A stretch of 35,606 bases of DNA from Robiginitomaculum sp. (GTDB taxonomy: Bacteria > Pseudomonadota > Alphaproteobacteria > Caulobacterales > Maricaulaceae), in NCBI GenBank assembly GCA_002733805.1, contig NVXG01000046.1, positions 1-35,606 of the forward strand, in the 5' to 3' direction. Below are positions 1 through 7,497 of this stretch, piece after piece. The stretch's first letter is position 1, and each line of letters opens with the position of its first letter. A program made the position numbers and the translations under genes. The notes below the pieces were generated by a model. It had not been told where the DNA came from and did no database searches. It worked only from the letters and a program-made list of their open reading frames with translations.

Positions 1-235
1 GGTCAGACAGTGTTGTCACATCAACCCCGTCAAGCAAGATCCGCCCGCCCGTTGGCCGATAAAGCCGGACCAATGCGCGCGCCAGCGTAGACTTGCCGCA
101 GCCACTTTCGCCCACCAGCCCCAGCGTTTCGCCGCGCTCAATCTTTAGGCTCACCCCGTCAACAGCGCGCAGCGGCCCGGCCCGTGTTGGAAAATACATT
201 TGCAAATTATCCAGCTCTAGCAGCGGCTTGTTCAT
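1..235 (-). CDS. oppF: Oligopeptide-type ABC transporter ATP-binding protein, second ATPase (OppF/DppF-like), partial
   Basis: Only the N-terminal 78 or so residues are present; the gene runs off the left edge. The start ATG at 235 overlaps the stop of the preceding ATPase gene (ATGA), which supports the start choice. The visible protein begins [12 protein letters not shown] and carries a Walker A motif GESGCGKST near residues 48-56, the ATP-binding P-loop of ABC ATPases. By family knowledge, OppF pairs with OppD as the cytoplasmic ATPase heterodimer that drives peptide or nickel-type uptake. It is the last visible gene of the regulator-oppB-oppC-oppD-oppF string. The substrate-binding protein is not in the window and may lie beyond the left edge. 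OppF versus DppF cannot be told apart here. Confidence 0.88.
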   Translation of the reverse strand, partial: MNKPLLELDNLQMYFPTRAGPLRAVDGVSLKIERGETLGLVGESGCGKSTLARALVRLYRPTGGRILLDGVDVTTLSD

Positions 236-1284
236 GCTATTGCCCTCGCCATATCTTGCCTTGGCGAGGCAGCGTTGTCTGGTCTTGCCGGAGCGGCAGG
301 ATCAGCCAACCAGCAGCGCATGCGGTGGCCGCCGTCCGGATTTGTGCTCTGCCCCGTGGCCACGCCGTAAAGCGGCGGCGGTATTATACATTGCTGCCGG
401 GCCTCGGGGCAGCGCGGCGCAAACGGACAGCCGGGCGGCGGCGCGCGCATATCAGGCGGGCTGCCGGGGATCGGCTCTAGCGGTGTATCGGTCTGGCGCG
501 GATCGGGGATCGCGGCCAAGAGGCCCCGCGTATAGGGGTGTTGGGGTGCTGCAAACAAGTCGCCAACGCTGGCCTCTTCCATCACTTGCCCGCCATAGAG
601 CACCATGACCCGGTCTGCGGTTTCGGCAATAACGCCAAGGTCATGTGTGACAAGGATAATAGCCATGCCGAGCCGGTCGCGCAGCTCCTTGAGCAGCGCC
701 AGAATTTGCCGCTGTATTGTCACATCAAGGGCTGTTGTTGGCTCATCGGCGATCAGCAATGCGGGTTCGCAAGCCAGTGCAATAGCGATCATCACACGTT
801 GCCGCATGCCGCCCGAAAACTCATGCGGATAGCTGTCAATCCGCGCCTCAGCCGACGGAATGCGCACCAGATCAAACAGCTCAATCGCCCGCGCCCGCGC
901 CTCAGCTTTGCTGATTTTGCGGTGGCGCAGAACCGCTTCAGCCACCTGCCGCCCAACACTCATCGTCGGGTTGAGCGCCGACATAGGGTCTTGAAAAACC
1001 ACACCGACCCGGTCTCCGCGAATACGGGTGAGTTGGCGCTCTGACATTTTCAGCAGATCCTGGCCCTCGAAGATCACCTCGCCAGCATCAATTGTGCCGC
1101 CGCGCTTGAGCAGCCGCAAAAAGCTCATGCAGGTCACCGACTTACCCGAGCCGCTTTCGCCGACCAGCCCCAGAATTTCGCCCCTATTCAAGTGCAGATC
1201 AACACCGCGCACCGCCTGAACAACGCCGTGCCCTGTGCTATAAGTGGTGCGCAGCCCGCGCACATTCAGCAATAACTCGGTCAT
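232..1284 (-). CDS. oppD: Oligopeptide-type ABC transporter ATP-binding protein (OppD/DppD-like)
   Basis: A 350-residue cytoplasmic ABC ATPase. Walker A GESGSGKS lies at 42-49, the Q-loop FQDP near 97-100, the signature SGGMRQ at 157-162, Walker B LLIADE at 176-181 and the H-loop THD near 213. The C-terminal extension contains [14 protein letters not shown] (about 286-299), the cysteine-bearing oligopeptide/dipeptide ATPase C-domain, which separates this subfamily from other ABC ATPases. Length is normal for OppD (about 330-350). The start ATG at 1284 overlaps the oppC stop by 4 bases and the stop overlaps the oppF start by 4, so translation is probably coupled along the operon. Transported substrate is unknown. 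Confidence 0.93.
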   Translation of the reverse strand: MTELLLNVRGLRTTYSTGHGVVQAVRGVDLHLNRGEILGLVGESGSGKSVTCMSFLRLLKRGGTIDAGEVIFEGQDLLKMSERQLTRIRGDRVGVVFQDPMSALNPTMSVGRQVAEAVLRHRKISKAEARARAIELFDLVRIPSAEARIDSYPHEFSGGMRQRVMIAIALACEPALLIADEPTTALDVTIQRQILALLKELRDRLGMAIILVTHDLGVIAETADRVMVLYGGQVMEEASVGDLFAAPQHPYTRGLLAAIPDPRQTDTPLEPIPGSPPDMRAPPPGCPFAPRCPEARQQCIIPPPLYGVATGQSTNPDGGHRMRCWLADPAAPARPDNAASPRQDMARAIA

Positions 1285-2450
1285 GATGCCAGCCTTGGGT
1301 CTAGCGCGTCGCGCAACCCATCGCCGAGGAAATTAAACGCCAGCATTGTCAGGCTGATCGCCACGGCAGGAAAAAACAGCTGGTGCGGATAGGCGCGCAA
1401 TGTCTCAACCGCCTCGGAGGTGAGTGTGCCCCAGCTTGCCTGCGGCGGCGTCACGCCAAGGCCAATAAAACTCATGAAGCTCTCGATGAAGATCGCTGAC
1501 GGGATCAGCATGGTCAGCGTCACCAAAATCGGGCCAAAGGCGTTGGGCAACAGATGTCGGAACAATATCCGCCAGGTTGATCCGCCCATCATGCGCGCCG
1601 CAGCGACATAGTCTTGGCTTTTCAGTGTCAGGATTTGTCCGCGCACAATGCGCGCCATATCCACCCAATAGACCGTGCCAATCGCCAACACCACTGACAG
1701 TAGGCCAGATTTCAAGACCACCATCATCAAGATAACATAGAGTGTCAGCGGTATGGTGGCCACAATCTCAACAATCCGCATCATCACTGCATCAACCCGG
1801 CCACCAAGATAGCCAGCAATGCCACCATAAAGCACGCCGATCACGAAATTGGTCAGCACCGCCGCTGCCGCGACCATCAAGGAGATACGCGCGCCATAAA
1901 GCTGACGTACCAGCACATCGCGGCCCAACTGATCGGTGCCAAACAGGTTGCGCCTGTTCAGCGACAAGCGGCCAGCTTCGGCGACGCTGCCGTCAATGCT
2001 CAGCACGGGTGGGCGCTGCGAATAGTCGAGCACCAGCGCATGCCCGTCGATTTCCCAGCTGCTGCGCCGGTTTACCATGTCGCGGTCATCTGGGCGCAGC
2101 AGCCCATCAATACCGCCATCCGCGCCCACATTATAAAGCCTGAGATTGCTGGCATTCACATGAACAATCCGGCCTTCGCCGACCACGTAAGGCCGGTAAA
2201 TTGGCGGCAGGTTTGACAGCTCTAGCCGCTGCTCAAAATAGCTATAGCGTGAGATCATCGGCCCAAAAACAGAGGCCAAGATCAGTACAATAATGAATAA
2301 TAGCCCGGCCATTGCTGGCCGGTGCCGAAACAACCGATAGCGCACACCCTGCCAAAAGCCGCGCGTGGCGCTCTGGTCTGGTAGGTCAGGCATCTTGGCC
2401 GCGGCGTCGAGCGGCTCCCACATATGTGGGGCAATTGCCGGGCGGGTCAT
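1281..2450 (-). CDS. oppC: Oligopeptide-type ABC transporter inner-membrane permease (OppC/DppC-like), with long periplasmic insert
   Basis: A 389-residue permease, longer than the usual roughly 300 residues. A first membrane segment (about 47-68, AGLLFIIVLILASVFG) is followed by about 120 residues of soluble sequence before LFGTDQLGRDVLVRQL, the typical start of the OppC transport domain. The remaining membrane segments follow, with the EAA-type ATPase contact loop AARMMGGSTWRILFRHLLPN. Homologous permeases with an enlarged first periplasmic loop are known, so the insert need not be a fusion. The start ATG at 2450 overlaps the oppB stop (ATGA). It partners OppB to form the transmembrane channel. 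Confidence 0.92.
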   Translation of the reverse strand: MTRPAIAPHMWEPLDAAAKMPDLPDQSATRGFWQGVRYRLFRHRPAMAGLLFIIVLILASVFGPMISRYSYFEQRLELSNLPPIYRPYVVGEGRIVHVNASNLRLYNVGADGGIDGLLRPDDRDMVNRRSSWEIDGHALVLDYSQRPPVLSIDGSVAEAGRLSLNRRNLFGTDQLGRDVLVRQLYGARISLMVAAAAVLTNFVIGVLYGGIAGYLGGRVDAVMMRIVEIVATIPLTLYVILMMVVLKSGLLSVVLAIGTVYWVDMARIVRGQILTLKSQDYVAAARMMGGSTWRILFRHLLPNAFGPILVTLTMLIPSAIFIESFMSFIGLGVTPPQASWGTLTSEAVETLRAYPHQLFFPAVAISLTMLAFNFLGDGLRDALDPRLAS

Positions 2451-3394
2451 TTGCGCTCTCCATAAGATATGCGTGGATCAAGCCAGAGATAGAGCAGATC
2501 AACAATTAGCAGCATGAGCATGAGGAAGGCGGCATAGAAAATGGTGATGCCCATGATCGCGGTGTAATCACGGTTGGTGATTGACTGGACAAAATGGCGG
2601 CCAATGCCCGGCAAGGCAAAAATCTGCTCGATGACAAAACTGCCCGTTAGCAGGTTTGCCACCACCGGACCAAGCACGGTCACCACCGGGATCAGCGAAT
2701 TGCGCAACCCGTGCCGCAACATGATAGTGTGGGCAGGCAGGCCCTTGGCGCGGGCGGTCATGATATAGTCTTGCTCCATCGTCTCGAGCAGGCTTGAGCG
2801 CGTCAGCCGGGCCACGAACGACATCCAAAACCCCGACAGCGCAAAAACAGGCAAAATATAGCCGCGCCAATCATCAAGCCCAAAGGCGGGCGTCCAGCCA
2901 AGCCGCAGCGCAAAGATATAGAGCGATACGGTTGCCACCACATAGGACGGCACCGCAATGCCAAGCGTGGCCACAAACATTGCCAATGTATCGGGCCATT
3001 TGCCGCGGTTAAGCGCCGCGATCACGCCAGCAGGTACGCCAAGTGCCACAACACAGATCAGCGCCAGCAGCCCGGTTTGGGCAGTAACAGCCAGCCCTTC
3101 ACTGATCATTTGGTTGACCGTGACACCGGGATATTTGAACGACGGGCCAAGATCGAATGTCAGCACACCACTGAGATAATTGAGATATTGCCGCCAAAGT
3201 GGCTGATCTAGCCCGAACTTGGCATTGAGTGCGGCCTCGATTTCTGGGGCCAGCATCTTTTCAGACACAAACGGTCCGCCCGGCACAGCATGCATCAAAA
3301 TGAATGTCAGGGTGATAATCGCCCATAGCGTCACCGCCATCATGCCAACGCGCCGTGTTAGCCAGCTAAGTGGGATGCGCCCGGCGCTAGTCAT
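2447..3394 (-). CDS. oppB: Oligopeptide-type ABC transporter inner-membrane permease (OppB/DppB-like)
   Basis: A 315-residue integral membrane permease with the family N-terminus (a single membrane helix, WAIITLTFILMHAVPGGPF), a periplasmic stretch with FGLDQPLWRQYLNYL, and five further hydrophobic segments. The ATPase contact loop TARAKGLPAHTIMLRHGLRN and the C-terminal FALPGIGRHFVQSI are characteristic of OppB/DppB. Length is usual. The start at 3394 overlaps the regulator gene's stop by 8 bases, so the regulator and transporter are probably one transcription unit. It forms the channel with OppC. Confidence 0.93.
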   Translation of the reverse strand: MTSAGRIPLSWLTRRVGMMAVTLWAIITLTFILMHAVPGGPFVSEKMLAPEIEAALNAKFGLDQPLWRQYLNYLSGVLTFDLGPSFKYPGVTVNQMISEGLAVTAQTGLLALICVVALGVPAGVIAALNRGKWPDTLAMFVATLGIAVPSYVVATVSLYIFALRLGWTPAFGLDDWRGYILPVFALSGFWMSFVARLTRSSLLETMEQDYIMTARAKGLPAHTIMLRHGLRNSLIPVVTVLGPVVANLLTGSFVIEQIFALPGIGRHFVQSITNRDYTAIMGITIFYAAFLMLMLLIVDLLYLWLDPRISYGERK

Positions 3395-4007
3395 CTATCC
3401 GCCGCGCTTCCATATCGGGCCGCTGGCGCAGAGCCGGGCCGTTGCCAAGCCAAAACAGCAGCGTTTCGTCATCTGTGGGGTTACGCGCCTGATGGCGCAT
3501 ATCAGAGCGAAAATGCAGCGTATCGCCGGGGCCAAGATCATGCACAATGCCATCGATCTCAAAGATTGCGCGCCCGGAGCGGATCTCAACAAACTCTTCG
3601 CCGATATGCTGGTCAATTTCGCCGACAAACCCGGTTGGCAGGGTGATCAGGTAAGCCGAAAATGTAGCACCGGGGAACTCGCCGTGCAGACGCTGATAGG
3701 TCATGCATCCGGCGCGCACCCATGTGGTTTCACGGTCTTTTGCTTTACTCACCAGCCCGCGCGCAGCAGCGGTGGGCATAAAATGTCCAAGGTCGAGCGT
3801 CAGTGCCGCGGCAAGCCGTGTGAGCGAGCTTAGCGACGGTGTCGCGATGTCGCGTTCAATCTGGCTAAGATACCCAACCGACAGATTGACCCGCTCGCTA
3901 AGATCTTGGAGCGTGATGTTTTGCGAGCGCCGCGCCGTCCGCAAAAGCCTGCCCGTCGACAGGCCAACACTTGGTACTTTGTTCTTTGACGCAGCTTTGT
4001 CGGCCAT
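3387..4007 (-). CDS. XRE-family transcriptional regulator with C-terminal cupin domain
   Basis: A 206-residue regulator. The N-terminal helix-turn-helix (about 18-75) reads TARRSQNITLQDLSERVNLSVGYLSQIE in pieces typical of the XRE/Cro class. The C-terminal half (about 110-195) is a cupin with GEIDQHIGEEFVEI and LGPGDTLHFRSDMRHQARN, the two cupin motifs that form a small-molecule pocket. Such XRE-cupin proteins are local sensors of amines, amino acids or peptides (PuuR is an example); the ligand here is unknown. It lies first in the operon with the Opp genes, with an 8-base overlap, so it probably controls that transporter and itself. A perfect palindrome sits about 32 bases upstream of its start (4039-4052). 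Start ATG at 4007 is preceded by a purine-rich GGGGACAG. Confidence 0.9.
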   Translation of the reverse strand: MADKAASKNKVPSVGLSTGRLLRTARRSQNITLQDLSERVNLSVGYLSQIERDIATPSLSSLTRLAAALTLDLGHFMPTAAARGLVSKAKDRETTWVRAGCMTYQRLHGEFPGATFSAYLITLPTGFVGEIDQHIGEEFVEIRSGRAIFEIDGIVHDLGPGDTLHFRSDMRHQARNPTDDETLLFWLGNGPALRQRPDMEARRIDD

Positions 4008-4038
4008 CGTGCTGTCCCCTTTGGGAACAGTATTCCAT

Positions 4039-4052
4039 CTAAAAATTTTTAG
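4039..4052. promoter_or_regulatory. Perfect 14-base palindrome upstream of the XRE-cupin/Opp operon
   Basis: CTAAAAATTTTTAG reads identically on both strands. Its core AAAATTTTT recurs at 4060-4068, 18 bases further upstream of the operon. It lies 32 bases before the regulator's start, a plausible place for a self-regulatory operator. AT-rich palindromes can arise by chance in promoters, so the assignment to this regulator is inference. Confidence 0.45.
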
Positions 4053-4503
4053 TTAAAGTAAAATTTTTGCGCATAGCCCATTTAGCAGCTTACCTGCCCC
4101 ACCAAGGTGCTCTCATATAAGGTGAAAGTTCTACCGTGTTTGACTTACAATGGCTGGATGCGGCCCACCGTTGTTGATGCCTATGCCGACGGCAGCCTTT
4201 TACGACCGCCATCCCAACGTCTTGTGCCTTTACACCGCCAAGGTCAGCACCCCGGCAAATCAGCTCTTTCGTATCTGTTTGCGCCTTAACAAGTTGAGCA
4301 AACTCTACACCAAAGTGATAGAACCTCCGGGGGGCACATCCCGCAGGTTCCGCTATTGAAGGCCGTATTTGACCCAAACAAATGAGCCAAACTTAGCTAC
4401 CTTTATGGGTAAATTCTCTAGCTATGAGCACCGTTTTTACGGACCATTTCAGGCCCTGCACTCTGTTGAACCACCCAATATCAAACGCGATTATCGCATG
4501 AAG
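4053..4503. other. About 450 bases with no recognisable gene
   Basis: Between the Opp operon promoter and the end of the alcohol dehydrogenase gene. A 95-codon minus-strand frame (4090-4377) and short plus-strand frames exist, but none has a convincing ribosome-binding site, family motif or composition. I see no tRNA. A short inverted repeat GCGAT-T-ATCGC at 4487-4497 lies just beyond the dehydrogenase stop and may contribute to its 3' end. Confidence 0.6.
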
Positions 4504-5622
4504 CTAATAGGCGACACGGTAAATATCCGTAATTTCGTGAACAGACAGATCTGTCGGGTTCCAATCAAGTAGACGGCGGATCGCGTGCGCATCTTCTGCC
4601 ATTTTGGGCAGATCATCTTTAGGAACGCCATGGGCTTTTAGGCGCATATCTAGCCCTAAACCTTGACAAAATGCCGTGGCGACAGCGCGTACTTCTTCAG
4701 CTTTATTTTCTGGACCACCAAGTGCCGCGCAAATTTTCCGGGTTTTTTCTGGTGTAGCCTCTGCATTTGCCGCAAGCGTATGCGGAAAAATCAACGCATT
4801 CGCTATGCCATGCGGCAGTTTATGTCTTGTGCCCAGCGGATAGGCGATGGCGTGCCCTGCCGTGGTGTTAACCGGGCCAAGACAAACACCCCCGTAGAAT
4901 GACGCAAGCGACAAGCCAGCGCGGGCCTCAAGGTCAGAACCATCCTGAACCGCCCGCTTGAGGTATTTGCCAACCAGCTTGATGCCTGAAAAAGCATAGG
5001 CATCAATAATGGGATGGGCGCGTTTAGAGGTAAAAGCCTCGACACAATGCGCCATCGCATCGACCCCCGTCGCGGCAGTGATGAACGGTGGGACAGAAAC
5101 AGTGAGCGCGGGGTCAACTATCGCGAGGTCCGCGAGCATATGCAGGCTTTCAGTCGCTACTTTTGCCAATGTCTCAGGGTCGGTGATAAGCGCACGGGTA
5201 CCCACTTCAGATCCGGTGCCTGCTGTGGTCGGAATTTGCACGAGGCCAACCTTGCGCGTGGGCGCGCGATTTTTCCCGGAAATATCGAAAAGCTGCAGAT
5301 TAGTGCTGACCATAACAGCGACAAGTTTGGCAAGGTCCATCGCCGAGCCGCCACCAAAGCCAATAATAACATCGGCTGAACCAGCGGCGGCGACGGCCTG
5401 TTTCAGGTTGGATAAGTCGGGCTCGGGAACAACGTCTCCAAAAACGCTAACATCTCCAAGTCCGAGCAAACTAAGGCGGGCTGCATTAACCGGATCGGCA
5501 ATGACAAAGGGGCTAGAATATCCTTTTTCACGGATCCATTCAGCCAAGCCGGTCAATTCTCCTATGCCAAATAGGATAACGGGCGGGCGATGCATTTCAA
5601 TCGCGTCCAGAAGTGATGGCAT
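4504..5622 (-). CDS. Iron-containing alcohol dehydrogenase family protein (maleylacetate-reductase-like fold)
   Basis: A 372-residue NAD(P)-dependent oxidoreductase of the iron-type (group III) alcohol dehydrogenase family. The N-terminal nucleotide-binding region has GGGS at 90-93 and the family signature PTTAGTGSE at 131-139. Metal ligands are all visible: D188 and H192 (GVDAMAHCVEAF), H257 (TTAGHAIAYPLG) and H271 (KLPHG). The enzyme is therefore probably active, reducing an aldehyde or ketone or oxidising an alcohol. It is divergent from tctB across a 344-base region with repeated ATTTGACAA elements, suggesting shared control with the tct-dapA-pdxA genes. Start ATG at 5622 has GGAG 6 bases upstream. 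Substrate is not identifiable; lactaldehyde-, hydroxybutyrate- or acid-sugar-semialdehyde-type roles are all possible. Confidence 0.9.
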   Translation of the reverse strand: MPSLLDAIEMHRPPVILFGIGELTGLAEWIREKGYSSPFVIADPVNAARLSLLGLGDVSVFGDVVPEPDLSNLKQAVAAAGSADVIIGFGGGSAMDLAKLVAVMVSTNLQLFDISGKNRAPTRKVGLVQIPTTAGTGSEVGTRALITDPETLAKVATESLHMLADLAIVDPALTVSVPPFITAATGVDAMAHCVEAFTSKRAHPIIDAYAFSGIKLVGKYLKRAVQDGSDLEARAGLSLASFYGGVCLGPVNTTAGHAIAYPLGTRHKLPHGIANALIFPHTLAANAEATPEKTRKICAALGGPENKAEEVRAVATAFCQGLGLDMRLKAHGVPKDDLPKMAEDAHAIRRLLDWNPTDLSVHEITDIYRVAY

Positions 5623-5966
5623 AGGATTCTCCGTGAGTTAATTTGACAACTGAGTCTGGTGTTTGGCGCCCGAAAGCAACCCATTTCTAATAATTTGTAA
5701 AGCTGATTGTCAAATTTAAATTCCTAGGTGAATGTCGGCCATTTTTACCGTACCGGCAAAACTTCTGTTCATACCTAATGATTTATATCATTTATTTTCC
5801 GCAAGTTAGGAGATATTTGGGAAATTAGCCTATCGATATTTTAGCTTGCCGCACACAAGGTATCAGCTGGTTTTCTTGAAATTGTGCGAATTTTCATGAA
5901 TTTATTTGACAAGTTGTCAACTGAACAGCATGGTGCAAAAAACTGCAAAACTGTTTGGAGGGGCCA
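5623..5966. promoter_or_regulatory. Divergent promoter region with repeated ATTTGACAA elements
   Basis: AT-rich intergenic region between the divergent alcohol dehydrogenase and tctB genes. ATTTGACAA occurs at 5641-5649 and 5904-5912 in the plus direction and as its reverse complement TTGTCAAAT at 5707-5715. A separate inverted repeat, AATGAT-TTAT-ATCATT, lies at 5777-5792. The layout (copies near both genes) suggests coordinated control, most simply by the GntR-family protein encoded at 11874-12629; that link is inference. Confidence 0.5.
5906..5920. promoter_or_regulatory. Perfect palindrome TTGACAA-G-TTGTCAA, candidate operator
   Basis: Two 7-base arms are exact inverted copies around a single central G. 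It lies 47 bases upstream of the tctB start. The left half also matches a -35 hexamer (TTGACA), so a bound protein would block RNA polymerase. Perfect 15-base palindromes with TTGTCAA halves fit FadR-type GntR regulators in general form, but do not exactly match the TNGTNNNACNA consensus. Confidence 0.55.
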
Positions 5967-6431
5967 ATGGCGGAAGTACGACAAAGTAAGGGAGATTTCT
6001 GGATTGGCTGCGGATTGCTTGCCTTCTGCGGGTTTGCCGTCTGGCGAACGCTGAGCATTAAACAAGGCTTTTCCAGCTCGATTGCGGGCCCGTCATTTGT
6101 ACCTTGGTTGATGATCGGGTTGATCTCTATCTTGTCAGCAATTTTGATTTTTCAGGGCATTTCCGCAGGCAAAGAGGGTGGAAAAGACTCCGTCATTCAC
6201 TTCCCTGACAAGCAAACACTGCTGACAATCGCAGCTTTCGTTGTGCTGCTTGTCCTCTACGCGGCTGCCTTTTTCCCAATCGGTTACATTCCCGCAACGC
6301 TGGTGACCTTTGTCATTGGCTTGTGGCTCATCGGCGAGAGAAAAATCTGGCTCTTAATAGGGTTCCCGGTCGTCATGACATTCGCAGTGCATTTCGCCTT
6401 TACCAATTTTCTATCTATCTGGCTCCCCTGA
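5967..6431 (+). CDS. tctB: Tripartite tricarboxylate transporter small membrane subunit (TctB family)
   Basis: A 154-residue, four-helix membrane protein. Hydrophobic segments lie at about 12-28, 45-62, 82-104 and a double stretch at about 106-150, ending in the family-typical FAVHFAFTNFLSIWLP. An ATG at 5967 is chosen over an in-frame TTG at 5955 because GGAGG lies just before it at 5957-5961 and the TTG overlaps that site. TctB is the small integral subunit that, with TctA, forms the permease of TTT transporters. Gene order here is B-C-A, with the binding protein in the middle. It starts the operon that includes the DapA, dehydrogenase and PdxA genes. Confidence 0.9.
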   Translation: MAEVRQSKGDFWIGCGLLAFCGFAVWRTLSIKQGFSSSIAGPSFVPWLMIGLISILSAILIFQGISAGKEGGKDSVIHFPDKQTLLTIAAFVVLLVLYAAAFFPIGYIPATLVTFVIGLWLIGERKIWLLIGFPVVMTFAVHFAFTNFLSIWLP

Positions 6432-6459
6432 GCCCCGATATCCCAAGGAGGAGGATACA

Positions 6460-7416
6460 ATGTCTAAGAATATTATTGTCGCTGCCGTACTGGCCACCAC
6501 TGGTGCTTTGCCTGCCTATGCTGATTTCCCAGAGCGGCCGCTTCAAATCGTCGTGCCCTATTCGGCAGGCGGATCAACCGACCTCGGCATGCGGGTCGTC
6601 GCCGATGCATTTGAAAGGCAGTTTGACGGCATTCAGGTTGTCGTGCGCAATCAGCCCGGCGGCGGTGGAGCCATCGGCACATCGGCTGCCATCCATGCAC
6701 GGCCAGACGGCTATACGCTTGGTGCCGGTGCACAGGGGCCTATCGCGATTAAGCCGCATATTGGTGGGGCTGACTATGTTATTGATGACGTAGAATTTAT
6801 CGGCCTTTTCGCGCGGTCGCTTCAAGTAATGGTCGCCTGTAGCGATGCGCCTTTTTCTGACTATGCCAGCTTTGTTGCCTATGCGGCGGAGACAGCGCCA
6901 CAAATCGGCAATTCGGGCGCTGGTGGGGCCAACCATATTTCAGCAGAAGCCTTTGCAAGAGCCGCTCACATCAATGTCGAGTCTATTCCGTTTGGTGGCT
7001 CATCTGAGGCCCGCACTGCCTGTATCGGCGGACATATAGACGCAATGGTCGCCTCCCCTGCAGAAGCCAGAGCGGCCGCCGAAGCGGGCCAGATGACGCC
7101 AATATTTGTCATGGAAGAAGAGCGGATCGCGATGTTCCCTGACACCCCCACCGCTGTCGAGATGGGTGTTGATTTCACATGGTCATCTTACAAAGGTCTT
7201 GTCGCGCCCAGAGGCCTGCCAGATGACGTGTTGGAATGGTTGCGCGACGCTGTAAAGCAAGTGGCTGAAGATCCTGAATTCATTGCAACAATGACAGAAA
7301 TGGGTGAATTCGTCACCTATGAGGATGGTCCAGCATTTGAAGCACGTGTGAGAGCAGATGGCGAAATGGCCCATGCCGTCCTCGAAGAGCTCGGCTTGCT
7401 TGGTATGAATAACTAA
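6460..7416 (+). CDS. tctC: Tripartite tricarboxylate transporter periplasmic substrate-binding protein (TctC/Bug family)
   Basis: A 318-residue secreted binding protein. A signal peptide covers about residues 1-21 (hydrophobic core IIVAAVLATTGALP, cut after AYA). The mature protein begins DFPERPLQIVVPYSAGGSTDLGMRVVAD, the hallmark of the Bug/TctC family, followed by VVRNQPGGGGAIGTSAA, the ligand-carboxylate binding loops. Length is normal. The start has a strong AAGGAGGAGG site. Bug proteins bind carboxylates such as citrate or hydroxy acids; the ligand here is unknown. Directly after its stop lies a perfect 12-base-pair hairpin before tctA, which may raise its level over the permease. Confidence 0.95.
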   Translation: MSKNIIVAAVLATTGALPAYADFPERPLQIVVPYSAGGSTDLGMRVVADAFERQFDGIQVVVRNQPGGGGAIGTSAAIHARPDGYTLGAGAQGPIAIKPHIGGADYVIDDVEFIGLFARSLQVMVACSDAPFSDYASFVAYAAETAPQIGNSGAGGANHISAEAFARAAHINVESIPFGGSSEARTACIGGHIDAMVASPAEARAAAEAGQMTPIFVMEEERIAMFPDTPTAVEMGVDFTWSSYKGLVAPRGLPDDVLEWLRDAVKQVAEDPEFIATMTEMGEFVTYEDGPAFEARVRADGEMAHAVLEELGLLGMNN

Positions 7417-7438
7417 GCCCAAAACAAGTTCAAATCAT

Positions 7439-7467
7439 CTGGCCAGAGCGTATCTCGCTCTGGCCAG
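7439..7467 (+). promoter_or_regulatory. Perfect 12-bp intercistronic hairpin between tctC and tctA
   Basis: CTGGCCAGAGCG, loop TATCT, then the exact inverted copy CGCTCTGGCCAG. There is no following T-run, so it is not a classic strong terminator. Its place between a binding-protein gene and its permease gene fits a stem that protects the upstream mRNA or attenuates read-through. Confidence 0.75.
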
Positions 7468-7497
7468 TCTCTCAATCTGCGCGTGAAAGTTCAGCTC

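Noticed and set aside
93..1219. Several plus-strand reading frames opposite the oppF/oppD genes
   Set aside because: They are antisense shadows of clear ABC ATPase genes, lack ribosome sites and show no family motifs.
4090..4377. A 95-codon minus-strand frame in the gap between the Opp operon and the alcohol dehydrogenase gene
   Set aside because: No ribosome-binding site, no recognised motif and unusual composition; I considered a transposase remnant but found no DDE or terminal-repeat support.
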